NCBI GenBank assembly: GCA_902800795.1
Contig: CADCFQ010000008.1
Span: 26,790-90,789 of the forward strand
Source of the DNA: an uncultured Ruminococcus sp.
GTDB lineage: Bacteria; Bacillota; Clostridia; Oscillospirales; Ruminococcaceae
Reading direction: 5' to 3'
DNA length: 64,000 bases
Shown here one piece after another: positions 8,775 to 16,955 of this stretch. Under the pieces are notes generated by a model. It saw only the letters and a program-made list of their open reading frames with translations, was not told the DNA's origin and searched no databases. Position 1 is the first letter of the stretch; every line of letters begins with the position of its first letter. Both the position numbers and the translations under genes were made by a program.

Positions 8775-9983
8775 TTATTTTCTTACCCTGAAAGCGTCCT
8801 TCGGCATAAAAAAGCTGACCTGTCTGCACATCTCTCCTCTTAAAGTATAGTGTGCTTTTATGACCGCCTTGCCGCCTGTGAATTCCTCTTTCAGCTGGAC
8901 ATCCTTTATCTCATAGTCCCCAAGGAAATTCTCCTCATAAAGTTTCTCTTTCTGCCTTGCAAGCTCCAAAGCCTGCTCCTTTGTCAGCTCCTTCTGTGTC
9001 AGCGTATAGGGCGAGACGCCTACGTTTTTTACACCCAAGGGAAGCCTTAGACCGAAAAGGCAGATATCCTGCTCGCTCTCCTGCGTTTCATAAAGCCCCT
9101 CGGGGGATGAGAAAAACAGGGGCAGTTCGGCATCGAAAAACTTTATAAAGCGCTTGGTCTGCTCTTCCCCGGTATATGTCTTTGTCTCGGAAACAAGGGG
9201 CTGGCTGAAAGTAAGCTCTCTTTCAAAGGTCCCGGTTATGCTGCCCCTCGCCCTTGCATAGGATATGCGGGTGTCAATATGCTCCTTGCCGTCTATCCAT
9301 TTGGACTTGGTCTTCACTATCTCTCCGGACACGACCACATCCCCCTTTGAGACTCCGCTTCCCACAGGGAACCTGACCTGGCCGTTTTGGATCTCGATAT
9401 TCTCGATAATCCCGTTCTCGCAGGCCACAAGGTTCGCAGGGTGACTGTCATAGACAAGCTCCTCCGTACCCTCTTTTTCCACAACATCGATATAAAGCGT
9501 GTTGCCCTTTCGGGTTATGCCTGCCCATGAGATACCCTCGACACGCTGTTTCAGAGCCCTCTCGGTGACCACAAGGTCAATGGACGGGATAAAGCTTCCC
9601 GCTTCTACCCCCTCAGAGCGCAGGACATTGAGCACTCCCCTTTTTATCTTCACATCATCGCAGAGTATCTCTATCCTGGCAACACGGTTTGAAAGCCACA
9701 ACCCCAGCACCACGCACAGAACAAGGCCTGCCGCAAAGCCTTTTCTTGATATAACCGTCTTTATCATTCTTGCAGCAAGACTCAGCCTGACACTCTTGCG
9801 CTCGACACCAAGGCGGTCACACAGGCGCTCAAAGGGTCTGATGCTCTCGCTGGCTACCCTTATAAAAGCGGCTTCGCCCCTGCGCCTTAGTCCGGAATAG
9901 GTTATGGCTTCAAGATTCAGGTGCCTTATCAGGCGGTCGAGGTTTTCTGTTCCCAGCTTGTATTCCTTATAGCCGAAGATCAT
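8775..9983 (-). CDS. yqfD: Sporulation protein YqfD
   Basis: The 402-aa protein has a cytoplasmic start, one membrane helix at about residues 80-100 (FAAGLVLCVVLGLWLSN), and a long outer part with POTRA/FtsQ-like character. It carries the YqfD signatures GISWAGITRKGNTLYIDVVE and VACENGIIENIE. In Bacillus yqfC and yqfD are sporulation genes; the molecular role is poorly known. The start overlaps the yqfC stop (ATGA). Whether this organism sporulates cannot be decided from the window. Confidence 0.93.
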   Translation of the reverse strand: MIFGYKEYKLGTENLDRLIRHLNLEAITYSGLRRRGEAAFIRVASESIRPFERLCDRLGVERKSVRLSLAARMIKTVISRKGFAAGLVLCVVLGLWLSNRVARIEILCDDVKIKRGVLNVLRSEGVEAGSFIPSIDLVVTERALKQRVEGISWAGITRKGNTLYIDVVEKEGTEELVYDSHPANLVACENGIIENIEIQNGQVRFPVGSGVSKGDVVVSGEIVKTKSKWIDGKEHIDTRISYARARGSITGTFERELTFSQPLVSETKTYTGEEQTKRFIKFFDAELPLFFSSPEGLYETQESEQDICLFGLRLPLGVKNVGVSPYTLTQKELTKEQALELARQKEKLYEENFLGDYEIKDVQLKEEFTGGKAVIKAHYTLRGEMCRQVSFFMPKDAFRVRK

Positions 9984-10270
9984 CTCTTTGCTCTCTCCCT
10001 GTGTCTTACATCAGCGATAGCCACCGACTCTATCACACCTCTGACCTCCACCGAATGGCTCTTGTAATCCGCAAGCTCCAGCCGGTGACCTCTGACCGTC
10101 ACCTCATAGCGCCCGGCTATTACCCTTGCTTCGTTCTCGCTGCATTCCAGCACCGCCTTGCAGCTCTCGATGAGAACGCTGCGGTTCTCGTTTATACCGA
10201 TATATGAGCCTATGGCCGCAAGCTCGGACACACGGCCGAAAAATGATAATACAGGAAGTTTCTGTTTCAT
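9980..10270 (-). CDS. yqfC: Sporulation protein YqfC (YabP/YqfC family)
   Basis: The 96-aa protein matches the YabP/YqfC family in size and pattern, with LSFFGRVSELAAIGSYIGI at the start region, an ILE-rich strand and VRGHRLELADYKSHSVEVRG. The ribosome site is a G-rich run (GGGGGG) 5 nt before the ATG. It is the first gene of yqfC-yqfD and is transcribed away from the ylbJ-like gene, with 86 bp between them. Confidence 0.93.
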   Translation of the reverse strand: MKQKLPVLSFFGRVSELAAIGSYIGINENRSVLIESCKAVLECSENEARVIAGRYEVTVRGHRLELADYKSHSVEVRGVIESVAIADVRHRERAKR

Positions 10271-10356
10271 ATTATCCCCCCGAAAAGACTTTTATAAAGC
10301 TATTATATTCGTCTGTCCCGGGACATATACTTGTCTTAATGACGGGAGGGATGGGC

Positions 10357-11439
10357 GTGAAAAAACTTTTGCATATCTTATCGCCGCTTGCTGCCCTGGC
10401 GGCGGTGATCCTTGGAAGCTTTGTGACGGCGGCCTTTGCCGGAGAGATCGCATCTGCGGTAAAGGAAGCACTGCTTCGCTGTATGAACGTTATGATACCC
10501 TCGCTCTTTGCGGTCACAGCGCTGTCAGCACTCCTGACGAGTTCGCCTGTTTTCTCTCTTGCGGCCAGACCCCTGCGGCCTCTGTCAAGGTTCGTTTTCC
10601 GCCTGCCGGAGGAGCTGTTTATGATAATGCTGATATCAAACGTGTCGGGCTACCCTGTGGGGACCAAGATGCTCTGTGACCTTTACCGCAGCGGCAGAGT
10701 AAACCGCCGTGACGCAGCATTTATGCTTTGCTGCTGTTACGGTGCCGGGCCTGCGTTCTATGCTTCTGCGATAGGGCTTGCGCTTTTCGGGGATGTAAGA
10801 GCGGGGCTTGCGGTGTTTGTTTCAGCAGCCGGGGCAAATATTATCTGCGGAGCCTTTATAGGCATAGTCTTCCGCCCGAAGATAACATCTCCCCGAAGCG
10901 CACCCAAGCCCTGCGGCGATATCCTTACAAGGAGCGTCCTTTCCGCCGGCAGGACGATGTTCACGGTATGCACCTTTATAGTGGCTTTCAGCGTTCCCAC
11001 GGCCGTCCTCGAAGCCTCGGGGATAACGGGCAGGCTTTGCGGCTTTTTCGGCGCTTCGGAAAACGCCGGGGTGTTCCTGCGCTCCCTCGGCGAGATATCC
11101 TGCATATCTTCTCTTTCAGGCTCCCCTTACGGCCAGCTGCCGCTTATCGCTGCCGTGTGCTCCATGGGCGGGCTTTGTGTGATCCTTCAGGTGTCGGCGC
11201 TTCGGGACAAAGATATCTCGCTCGTGCCTTTTCTGATCTCAAGGCTTGTGTGCGGAGCTCTTAGTTTTGGTATATGCCGGCTGATAAAAATGCACTTCTT
11301 TCCTGTGTCTCTGCCGGCGGTCGCAGGACAAAAACACATTTTCGTCGAAATCAACAATTTTGTCCCCTCGTTTTGCTTGATAATGATGATTTTATTACTA
11401 AATTTAAAGAAAACACTAGCATTTTCAAAACGGGTGTGA
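10357..11439 (+). CDS. ylbJ: YlbJ-like nucleoside-recognition (Gate) membrane protein
   Basis: This 360-aa hydrophobic protein has about eight to ten membrane segments and the Gate-domain patterns NVMIPSLFAVTALSALL, SNVSGYPVGTKMLCDLY and CCCYGAGPAF. The arrangement matches YlbJ/SpmA-type sporulation membrane proteins. The GTG at 10357 is preferred because GGGAGGG lies 7 nt upstream; ATGs at 10339 and 10351 precede or overlap that site. A still longer frame would run into yqfC. The function is not established, and adjacency to yqfCD supports a shared developmental or envelope role. The last 100 nt are AT-rich and contain the next gene's promoter. Confidence 0.85.
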   Translation: MKKLLHILSPLAALAAVILGSFVTAAFAGEIASAVKEALLRCMNVMIPSLFAVTALSALLTSSPVFSLAARPLRPLSRFVFRLPEELFMIMLISNVSGYPVGTKMLCDLYRSGRVNRRDAAFMLCCCYGAGPAFYASAIGLALFGDVRAGLAVFVSAAGANIICGAFIGIVFRPKITSPRSAPKPCGDILTRSVLSAGRTMFTVCTFIVAFSVPTAVLEASGITGRLCGFFGASENAGVFLRSLGEISCISSLSGSPYGQLPLIAAVCSMGGLCVILQVSALRDKDISLVPFLISRLVCGALSFGICRLIKMHFFPVSLPAVAGQKHIFVEINNFVPSFCLIMMILLLNLKKTLAFSKRV

Positions 11440-11445
11440 TATAAT
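11437..11445 (+). promoter_or_regulatory. Extended -10 promoter for the four-cysteine protein
   Basis: TGATATAAT (TGn plus TATAAT at 11440-11445) overlaps the ylbJ stop codon. The -35 region is poor (TAGCAT at 17 bp), which fits an extended -10 promoter. Confidence 0.6.
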
Positions 11446-11494
11446 TATTTTTGACGAAAATACCGCAAATTCAAATAAAGGAGCTGTATATATA

Positions 11495-11707
11495 ATGGCA
11501 AAAAAGAGTTATTTCGGAAACAGAATCTCTCCCTCGTGTTCGTATTGCTTATACGGCAACCGCTCTAAAGAGGGCAATAAGGTCCTCTGCGAGAAGCAGG
11601 GTCTTGTTGATGCTGATTACAACTGCAAGAAGTGGGTCTATGATCCTATCAAGAGAATTCCGAAAAAACAGCTTGAGATCCCCAATCAGGAGGACGATGT
11701 TATTTAA
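11495..11707 (+). CDS. Small four-cysteine protein, function unknown
   Basis: The 70-aa protein begins MAKKSYFGNRISPSCSYC. It has four cysteines arranged C-x2-C, then two single cysteines (VLCEKQG and YNCKKW), as in a small zinc ribbon or zinc-knuckle fold. The C-terminus is KK-rich and acidic. AAAGGAGCTG precedes the start. The gene has its own extended -10 promoter and a strong terminator, so it is a single-gene unit. I do not recognise a characterised family; similar small proteins occur in Ruminococcaceae by recollection, unverified. Confidence 0.8.
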   Translation: MAKKSYFGNRISPSCSYCLYGNRSKEGNKVLCEKQGLVDADYNCKKWVYDPIKRIPKKQLEIPNQEDDVI

Positions 11708-11712
11708 CAATA

Positions 11713-11740
11713 AAGCCGCCTTTTTCAGGCGGCTTTTTCT
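11713..11740 (+). terminator. Terminator after the four-cysteine protein
   Basis: AAGCCGCC pairs with GGCGGCTT across a 7-nt loop, followed by TTTTTCTTTTT. On the minus strand the same hairpin can serve as a second stop for tgt. Confidence 0.88.
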
Positions 11741-11757
11741 TTTTGCTTTAAATATTT

Positions 11758-11790
11758 ACGGGGCATATCCGATGATATGCCCCGTTTTTT
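11758..11790. terminator. Bidirectional hairpin between convergent genes
   Basis: A perfect 12-bp stem (11758-11769 with 11774-11785, loop CGAT) ends in TTTTTT on the plus strand. On the minus strand it directly follows the tgt stop, with a weaker TAAATATTT tail. Confidence 0.8.
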
Positions 11791-12928
11791 ATTCCGGACA
11801 CTTTGATGCAAGCAAGGGCGAATACTTGCTGCGGAATTCGGTGTAGGTCCCCTGCTCGATGTTTTCCCTTATCTTCTCGGTAAGGGTGTTGTAAAAATAG
11901 AGATTGTGCATAACGGCAAGCCTGCCGCCGAGCTGTTCCTCGCTCTTGAAAAGGTGTCTCACATAGGCTCTGCTGAAATTTTTGCAGACAGGACATCCGC
12001 ACTGCTCGTCTATGGGCTTTGCGTCAGTCTCATAAGCCTTGTTTTTAATGTGCATTATACCGTTCCAGGTAAAGAGCGTGCCGTGTCTTGCGTTGCGGCT
12101 GGGCATAACACAGTCAAAGAAGTCTATCCCACGGTAAACCGCCTCGATGATGTTCGAGGGAGTGCCCACGCCCATAAGGTATCTGGGCTTGTCCTTTGGC
12201 ATATACGGTTCCACCTGCTCGATAACGTGATACATCACATCGGTCGGCTCGCCCACGGCAAGACCGCCTATGGCAAAGCCTGCGCAGTCGATCTCTCTTA
12301 TGCGCTTCATGTGCTCGACTCTGAGATCGTCATAGGTGCAGCCCTGGTTTATACCGAAAAGCAGCTGGTGACGGTTTATCGTGGTCTCAAGAGAATTGAG
12401 CCTGTCCATTTCCGCTTTGCAGCGAAGGAGCCAGCGTGTGGTCCTTTCGCAGGAAGCCTTTGAATAGCTGTGCTCTGCCGGGTTCTCCACGCACTCGTCA
12501 AAGGCCATAGCGATAGTCGATGCAAGATGCGACTGTATCTGCATACTCTCCTCGGGACCCATGAATATCTTTCTGCCGTCAACGTGGGAGCTGAAATATA
12601 CGCCCTCTTCCTTTATCTTTCGCAGGGACGCCAGAGAAAACACCTGAAATCCGCCGCTGTCCGTAAGGATAGGACCGTCCCAGTTCATAAACTTATGTAG
12701 CCCCCCCATTTTATAGATCACCTCGTCAGAGGGTCTTACATGGAGATGATAGGTGTTGCAAAGCTCGACCTGGCATTTGAGCTCGTTTTTAAGATCGACG
12801 GAGGACACTCCGCCCTTTATGGCTGCCGATGTTCCGACATTCATAAACACAGGCGTCTGTATCTTTCCGTGAACAGTTTCAAATTCGCCCCGCCTTGCCG
12901 CACCGTCCTGTGCCAAAACCTTGAACAT
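11789..12928 (-). CDS. tgt: tRNA-guanine transglycosylase
   Basis: The 379-aa protein exchanges guanine 34 for preQ1 in GUN-anticodon tRNAs. Seen are the SDSGGFQ-type motif (DSGGFQVFSL), DFFDCVMPSRNARHG with the catalytic Asp region, and the zinc site CGCPVCKNFSR with a later histidine (HNLYFYN). The ATG lies 3 nt after the dapB stop, with GAGGT at the end of dapB. queA is divergently encoded about 4 kb away, so two queuosine-pathway genes share the region. It is the last gene of the lysine-riboswitch unit, an unusual partner. Confidence 0.98.
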   Translation of the reverse strand: MFKVLAQDGAARRGEFETVHGKIQTPVFMNVGTSAAIKGGVSSVDLKNELKCQVELCNTYHLHVRPSDEVIYKMGGLHKFMNWDGPILTDSGGFQVFSLASLRKIKEEGVYFSSHVDGRKIFMGPEESMQIQSHLASTIAMAFDECVENPAEHSYSKASCERTTRWLLRCKAEMDRLNSLETTINRHQLLFGINQGCTYDDLRVEHMKRIREIDCAGFAIGGLAVGEPTDVMYHVIEQVEPYMPKDKPRYLMGVGTPSNIIEAVYRGIDFFDCVMPSRNARHGTLFTWNGIMHIKNKAYETDAKPIDEQCGCPVCKNFSRAYVRHLFKSEEQLGGRLAVMHNLYFYNTLTEKIRENIEQGTYTEFRSKYSPLLASKCPE

Positions 12929-12931
12929 AGA

Positions 12932-13690
12932 TCAGACCTCTGCCAGCAGGTCGCTCATATCATAAAGGCCTGCCTCTTTGCCGCTGAGGAACACTGCCGC
13001 ATTGACAGCACCAACAGCGAACACCTGCTTTGAGTGAGCTTCGTGCTTGAGGCTTATCACCTCGTCACGGCCTGCAAAAAGGATCTCGTGCTCTCCGACG
13101 ATAGTGCCACCTCTTATAGCGTGCATACCGATCTCGGTCTTTGTCCTCTTCGCTCTCACGGAATGTCTGTCGTAAACGTAGGTATACTTCGGCTCGAGAA
13201 CGGAGTTTATAGCGTCCGCCAGCATTATAGCCGTTCCCGAGGGAGCGTCTATCTTCTGGTTGTGGTGCTTCTCGATTATCTCGATATCATACTGGCCGCC
13301 CAGCACCTTTGCTGCGGTCTTTGCAAGCTCCGCCATAAGGTTTATGCCGAGGGTCATATTAAAGGTGAAGAACACAGGCACCTGCTCCGCAGCCTTGTGG
13401 ATCTCTGCCAGCTCCTGCTCATTGTAGCCGGTGGTGGCAAGAACCAGGGGAACATTATTCTCCAGTGCATAGGAAAGCAGCTCGCCCAGAGCCGAGGGAT
13501 GAGAAAAGTCGATGATAACATCGGGCTTCTCCTTCATCTCGCCGGGAGTCTTCACGACCTCGAAGCTGTCATAGGCAGAACCGAACTTGTCGATACCTGC
13601 CGTTACCTCGCAATCGTTTCTTTCCTTTATAACATCGTTTATGAACCTGCCCATTTTTCCGCAGGCTCCGCAGATAGCTATTCTTGTCAT
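12932..13690 (-). CDS. dapB: 4-hydroxy-tetrahydrodipicolinate reductase
   Basis: The 252-aa enzyme reduces the DapA product with NAD(P)H in lysine and meso-DAP synthesis. The nucleotide site is ICGACGKMGR near the N-terminus. The catalytic and substrate motifs IEKHHNQKIDAPSGTA are intact, and IDFSHPSA and TTGYN are also seen. The ATG at 13690 follows AAAGGACTG and restores the usual length; the in-frame extension upstream to 13744 is not used. It follows dapA by 63 nt in the same unit. Confidence 0.97.
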   Translation of the reverse strand: MTRIAICGACGKMGRFINDVIKERNDCEVTAGIDKFGSAYDSFEVVKTPGEMKEKPDVIIDFSHPSALGELLSYALENNVPLVLATTGYNEQELAEIHKAAEQVPVFFTFNMTLGINLMAELAKTAAKVLGGQYDIEIIEKHHNQKIDAPSGTAIMLADAINSVLEPKYTYVYDRHSVRAKRTKTEIGMHAIRGGTIVGEHEILFAGRDEVISLKHEAHSKQVFAVGAVNAAVFLSGKEAGLYDMSDLLAEV

Positions 13691-13753
13691 TTTTATCAGT
13701 CCTTTCTCTATAAGAGAATAGGGCAGATCGCTCCGCCCTATCAATACTATCGC

Positions 13754-14653
13754 TTACTTTACACAGCCCACAAGGCCGAGATCGTCAAGAGCCTTTCTCA
13801 GCTCTGCGGTCTTTGCCTCCTCGGACTTGATAAGAGGCATCCTGCACTCGCCTGCCTTGAAGCCCATGATGTTGAGCGCTTCCTTTACGGGGATAGGGTT
13901 CACATCATTGAAAAGCGCATGGGTAAGAGGCAGATACCTGAATGCAAGGTCTGCCGCCTCTGCAAACTTACTTTCAAGGCACAGCTGACAGATAGTGTGT
14001 GTCTCCTTCGGAACGCAGTTTGAAAGAACGGAGATAACGCCCTTTCCGCCCAGAGCCATGATCGGTACGATCTGGTCGTCGTTGCCCGAGTAGATATCCA
14101 GCTGATCTCTGCAAAGCGCAGCAGTCTCGGTTATCTGGCTGATGTTTCCGCTTGCTTCCTTGATAGCCACGATATTGTCGATCTTTGAAAGCTCGTAAGC
14201 TGTCTTCGGCAGGATGTTCGTGCCTGTTCTGGAAGGAACGTTGTAAAGGATGATAGGGATCTTTACAGCGTTTGCTATAGCGGTAAAGTGTGCCACAAGG
14301 CCCTTCTGGGATGTCTTGTTATAGTAAGGTGTGACACAGAGAAGAGCATCAGCGCCCAGCTTCTCGGCTTCCTTAGAAAGGTTCACCGCATACTCTGTGT
14401 GGTTCGAGCCTGTTCCTGCAATGACAGGAACTCTGCCGGCAGTCTTCTCTACTGCGTATCTGATGCACTCGATATGCTCTTCGTCAGTCATCGTCGAGCT
14501 CTCGCCTGTAGTGCCGCAGATAATAATGGCATCAGTGCCGTTTTCGATATTGAAATCGATCAGTCTTCCCAGCTCGTCATAGTTGATCGAGCCGTCGGCG
14601 TTCATAGGGGTCACGATAGCGACTCCTGCGCCGGTGAAAATCGTATTCTTCAT
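13754..14653 (-). CDS. dapA: 4-hydroxy-tetrahydrodipicolinate synthase
   Basis: The 299-aa TIM-barrel enzyme condenses pyruvate with aspartate semialdehyde. The Schiff-base lysine lies in VAIKEASG, the catalytic tyrosine in YNVPSRTG, and the GTTGESSTM loop near the N-terminus is intact. GGAGGATTTCC precedes the ATG. It is downstream of asd and the inserted lipoprotein and upstream of dapB. Regulation is expected from the lysine riboswitch at the head of the unit. Confidence 0.98.
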   Translation of the reverse strand: MKNTIFTGAGVAIVTPMNADGSINYDELGRLIDFNIENGTDAIIICGTTGESSTMTDEEHIECIRYAVEKTAGRVPVIAGTGSNHTEYAVNLSKEAEKLGADALLCVTPYYNKTSQKGLVAHFTAIANAVKIPIILYNVPSRTGTNILPKTAYELSKIDNIVAIKEASGNISQITETAALCRDQLDIYSGNDDQIVPIMALGGKGVISVLSNCVPKETHTICQLCLESKFAEAADLAFRYLPLTHALFNDVNPIPVKEALNIMGFKAGECRMPLIKSEEAKTAELRKALDDLGLVGCVK

Positions 14654-14724
14654 AGGAAATCCTCCTTTACATAAACTTATCTTAAATAATTCTTAGCAAG
14701 ATTGTTTTTGATAGTCAACTAAGA

Positions 14725-15381
14725 TCAGAATCCTGCATCGACCATTTCAGTTATTTCTTCGACAGAAAGCTGCCATTTATCCGCATTTCCAACTGATATT
14801 TTGATAATACCATTTCCCGATTCCACAATTCCGTCTGCATCTATAGCCATATGATAAGTGTTATCTATGTCCGTGTTATAGCAGAATGCTTCTCTACCGG
14901 ATGAAAGAACGAACTCTTCGGTTATGCTTCCCGAATTTACGCTTTTAAACATTTCATATGTTTCTTCTTCCCAATCCTGTATAGTAATATGGAGATAGCA
15001 TTCAGTTGCACTACTCCCAACAAGGTGGAAATCTCCGCCCCTATCATATTCTAAAACACTTTTGTCAAATTGGAAAGGGTATTTGGTGCTGTTTTCCAAA
15101 CAAATGATTTCGACATTGTAAAGGCTTTTTTTGTTGGTGTTGTCAGTTGTTATGCTGGATTCAGGCTCTTTTTCTTCAATTAAACTTGAAGTATCAGCAG
15201 CGATCACGGTTTCCAAACTTGTCTCTTCTGTTACGGAAGCAGATAAATCTTTATCATTTACAAAAGAAGACACTTTATTATCATTTGATGATTTTTCATT
15301 ACTATCAGCTTCACTGCACCCCGTCATACAAAACGCAGCTAACGTCAATGAAACAAAGGCTTTCAGATAAACATTTTTCAT
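14725..15381 (-). CDS. Predicted lipoprotein inserted between asd and dapA
   Basis: The 218-aa protein starts MKNVYLKAFVSLTL and has a lipobox FCMTGC, so it should be lipidated and outside the membrane. A Ser/Asn/Thr/Glu-rich linker follows to about residue 90, then a globular part (YPFQFDKSVLEYDRGGDFHL) to the end. The ATG at 15381 lies 8 nt after AAGGA; a TTG at 15390 is in frame. It is visibly more AT-rich than asd and dapA. I do not recognise the family. Its place in a lysine operon is probably incidental. Confidence 0.85.
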   Translation of the reverse strand: MKNVYLKAFVSLTLAAFCMTGCSEADSNEKSSNDNKVSSFVNDKDLSASVTEETSLETVIAADTSSLIEEKEPESSITTDNTNKKSLYNVEIICLENSTKYPFQFDKSVLEYDRGGDFHLVGSSATECYLHITIQDWEEETYEMFKSVNSGSITEEFVLSSGREAFCYNTDIDNTYHMAIDADGIVESGNGIIKISVGNADKWQLSVEEITEMVDAGF

Positions 15382-15412
15382 TGCGCTCAATCCTTGTACC
15401 GTTTTTTACGAA

Positions 15413-16495
15413 TCAGTCAAAGTAGCCCTTTGCAGCAAGGAGCTCTGCAAGGAGGACTGCTCCGCCTGCTGCACCTCTGAGGGTATTGTGAGAGAGGCAT
15501 ACGAACTTGTAGTCATACTGCTTATCCTCTCTGAGCCTTCCGATGGATACAGCCATTCCGCCCTCAAGGTTGCGGTCGAGTCTTGCCTGGGGTCTGTCAT
15601 CCTCTGTGAAGTAGTTGAGGAACTGCTTGGGAGCGCTGGGCAGCTCAAGCTCCTGCGGAACGCCCGAGAACTCTTTCCAAGCCTGAAGGATCTCATCCTT
15701 GGTGGGCTTCTTCTCAAAGGATACGAACACTGCTGCCGTGTGGCCGTCGGATACGGGCACTCTCAGGCACTGAGCCGTGATGCTGGGCTCCGTAGCGTCA
15801 ACTATCTTGTCGCCCTCGATATGTCCCCAGATCTTCATGGGCTCCTGCTCGGACTTCTCTTCCTCGCCGCCGATATAGGGGATAACATTGTCAAGGATCT
15901 CAGGCCAGCTCTCAAATGTTCTGCCTGCTCCGGAAATAGCCTGATATGTGCAGGCAAGAGCCTTTGTTACCTTATACTTATCATGCAGAGGTGCAAGAGC
16001 AGGAACATAGCTCTGGAGCGAGCAGTTGGACTTGACTGCGATAAAGCCTCTCTTTGTGCCGAGTCTCTTTCTCTGAGCTGCGATGATCTCGATGTGCTCG
16101 GGGTTGATCTCGGGGATGACCATAGGAACATCATCCGTGTGTCTGTGAGCAGAGTTGTTGGAAACAACAGGGCACTCAGCCTTTGCATAGGTCTCCTCGA
16201 GCGCCTTGATCTCTTCCTTCTTCATATCAACTGCGCAGAAAACAAAATCTACCATAGAAGCGATCTTCTCTACGTCAGCCGTTGCGTCCATAACTGTCAG
16301 CTCACCGATAGCCTCGGGCAGGGGCTCCGAAAGCTTCCACTTGCCTGCTACTGCGTCCTTGAGCTTCTTTCCTGCGGAACGGGGCGAAGCCGCTACGCAG
16401 ACAACATTGAACCACGGGTGCTTATCAAGGAGCAGAGAAAACCTCTGACCTACCATACCCGTTGCTCCGATGATTCCTACATTGTACTGTTTCAT
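15413..16495 (-). CDS. asd: Aspartate-semialdehyde dehydrogenase
   Basis: The 360-aa enzyme reduces aspartyl phosphate to the semialdehyde. The NADP site is GIIGATGMVGQRFS; the catalytic cysteine lies in KSNCSLQSYVPAL, and the substrate region includes SGAGRTFESWPE. The length and KSNCS pattern place it with the archaeal/fungal-type Asd rather than the E. coli type. GGAGAAAGGGAG precedes the ATG at 16495; an upstream in-frame extension is not used. It is first in the lysine unit, behind the riboswitch terminator. Confidence 0.96.
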   Translation of the reverse strand: MKQYNVGIIGATGMVGQRFSLLLDKHPWFNVVCVAASPRSAGKKLKDAVAGKWKLSEPLPEAIGELTVMDATADVEKIASMVDFVFCAVDMKKEEIKALEETYAKAECPVVSNNSAHRHTDDVPMVIPEINPEHIEIIAAQRKRLGTKRGFIAVKSNCSLQSYVPALAPLHDKYKVTKALACTYQAISGAGRTFESWPEILDNVIPYIGGEEEKSEQEPMKIWGHIEGDKIVDATEPSITAQCLRVPVSDGHTAAVFVSFEKKPTKDEILQAWKEFSGVPQELELPSAPKQFLNYFTEDDRPQARLDRNLEGGMAVSIGRLREDKQYDYKFVCLSHNTLRGAAGGAVLLAELLAAKGYFD

Positions 16496-16573
16496 TTTGA
16501 TACTCCCTTTCTCCACACTGTCAAAATCACTAAATACGGATAGGCGAATGAGCGATTTTTGCATGGAATTAAT

Positions 16574-16602
16574 AAAAAATAAAAAAACCGGTTGAAAACC
16601 GG
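16574..16602 (-). terminator. Riboswitch-linked intrinsic terminator
   Basis: On the minus strand CCGGTT pairs with AACCGG across a 3-nt loop, followed by a long T-rich run (TTTTTTTATTTTTT). It lies between the lysine aptamer and asd, as expected for premature termination when lysine is bound. Confidence 0.85.
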
Positions 16603-16643
16603 CGCATCATACAATATAATAAGAATGTTGACATAGATATGTC

Positions 16644-16817
16644 GATAGCACTCCATCATAAGTAATGATGACAACCGATAATCTGTTAAACTATCAGTCA
16701 GCAAAGGCACCTCCCGAATGCCCCGCTTCGGCAGCCTCGCCTTTCACCTTTTCCACAAGCCCGGGAGGCTTTGCCAAACGGCGGAAAAAGGTTACTGATC
16801 TTAGCTGCGCCTCTATC
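16644..16817 (-). ncRNA. Lysine riboswitch (L box)
   Basis: The minus-strand leader of asd contains the conserved L-box blocks in order: GATAGAGGCGC, AAGATCAGTAAC, GGAAAAGGTGAAAGG, GAGGCTGCCGAAGC, TTTGCTGACTG, GGTTGTCATCATTAC, and GATGGAGTGCTATC, which closes P1. Lysine binding is known to stop transcription or translation of lysine genes. Here a terminator follows at 16602-16574, so control is probably by attenuation. The served genes are asd, dapA and dapB, plus the lipoprotein and tgt downstream. Confidence 0.96.
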
Positions 16818-16826
16818 CTATTGACA

Positions 16827-16855
16827 ACTATAACAGATAATAAGCCATCTGTCAA
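16827..16855 (-). promoter_or_regulatory. Promoter of the lysine riboswitch unit
   Basis: On the minus strand TTGACA (16855-16850) and TATAGT (16832-16827) are 17 bp apart. Initiation near 16820 would place the aptamer at the 5' end of the transcript. Confidence 0.88.
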
Positions 16856-16955
16856 TACGTGGACACAGTTTTTTATCATTTTTTGTAAAACTATCCTGCT
16901 TTTTACGCCGCTTGCGTACAGATGTTTGTGCAGGACGGACAACGGAGATATAAAA

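Noticed and set aside
13034..14023. 329-codon plus-strand frame opposite dapB and dapA
   Set aside because: It overlaps two well-supported enzymes and has no recognisable domain.
16665..16955. N-terminal extension of queA by about 97 codons
   Set aside because: It would lie over the opposite-strand lysine riboswitch and its promoter; the ATG at 16956 has a good ribosome site and gives the family length.
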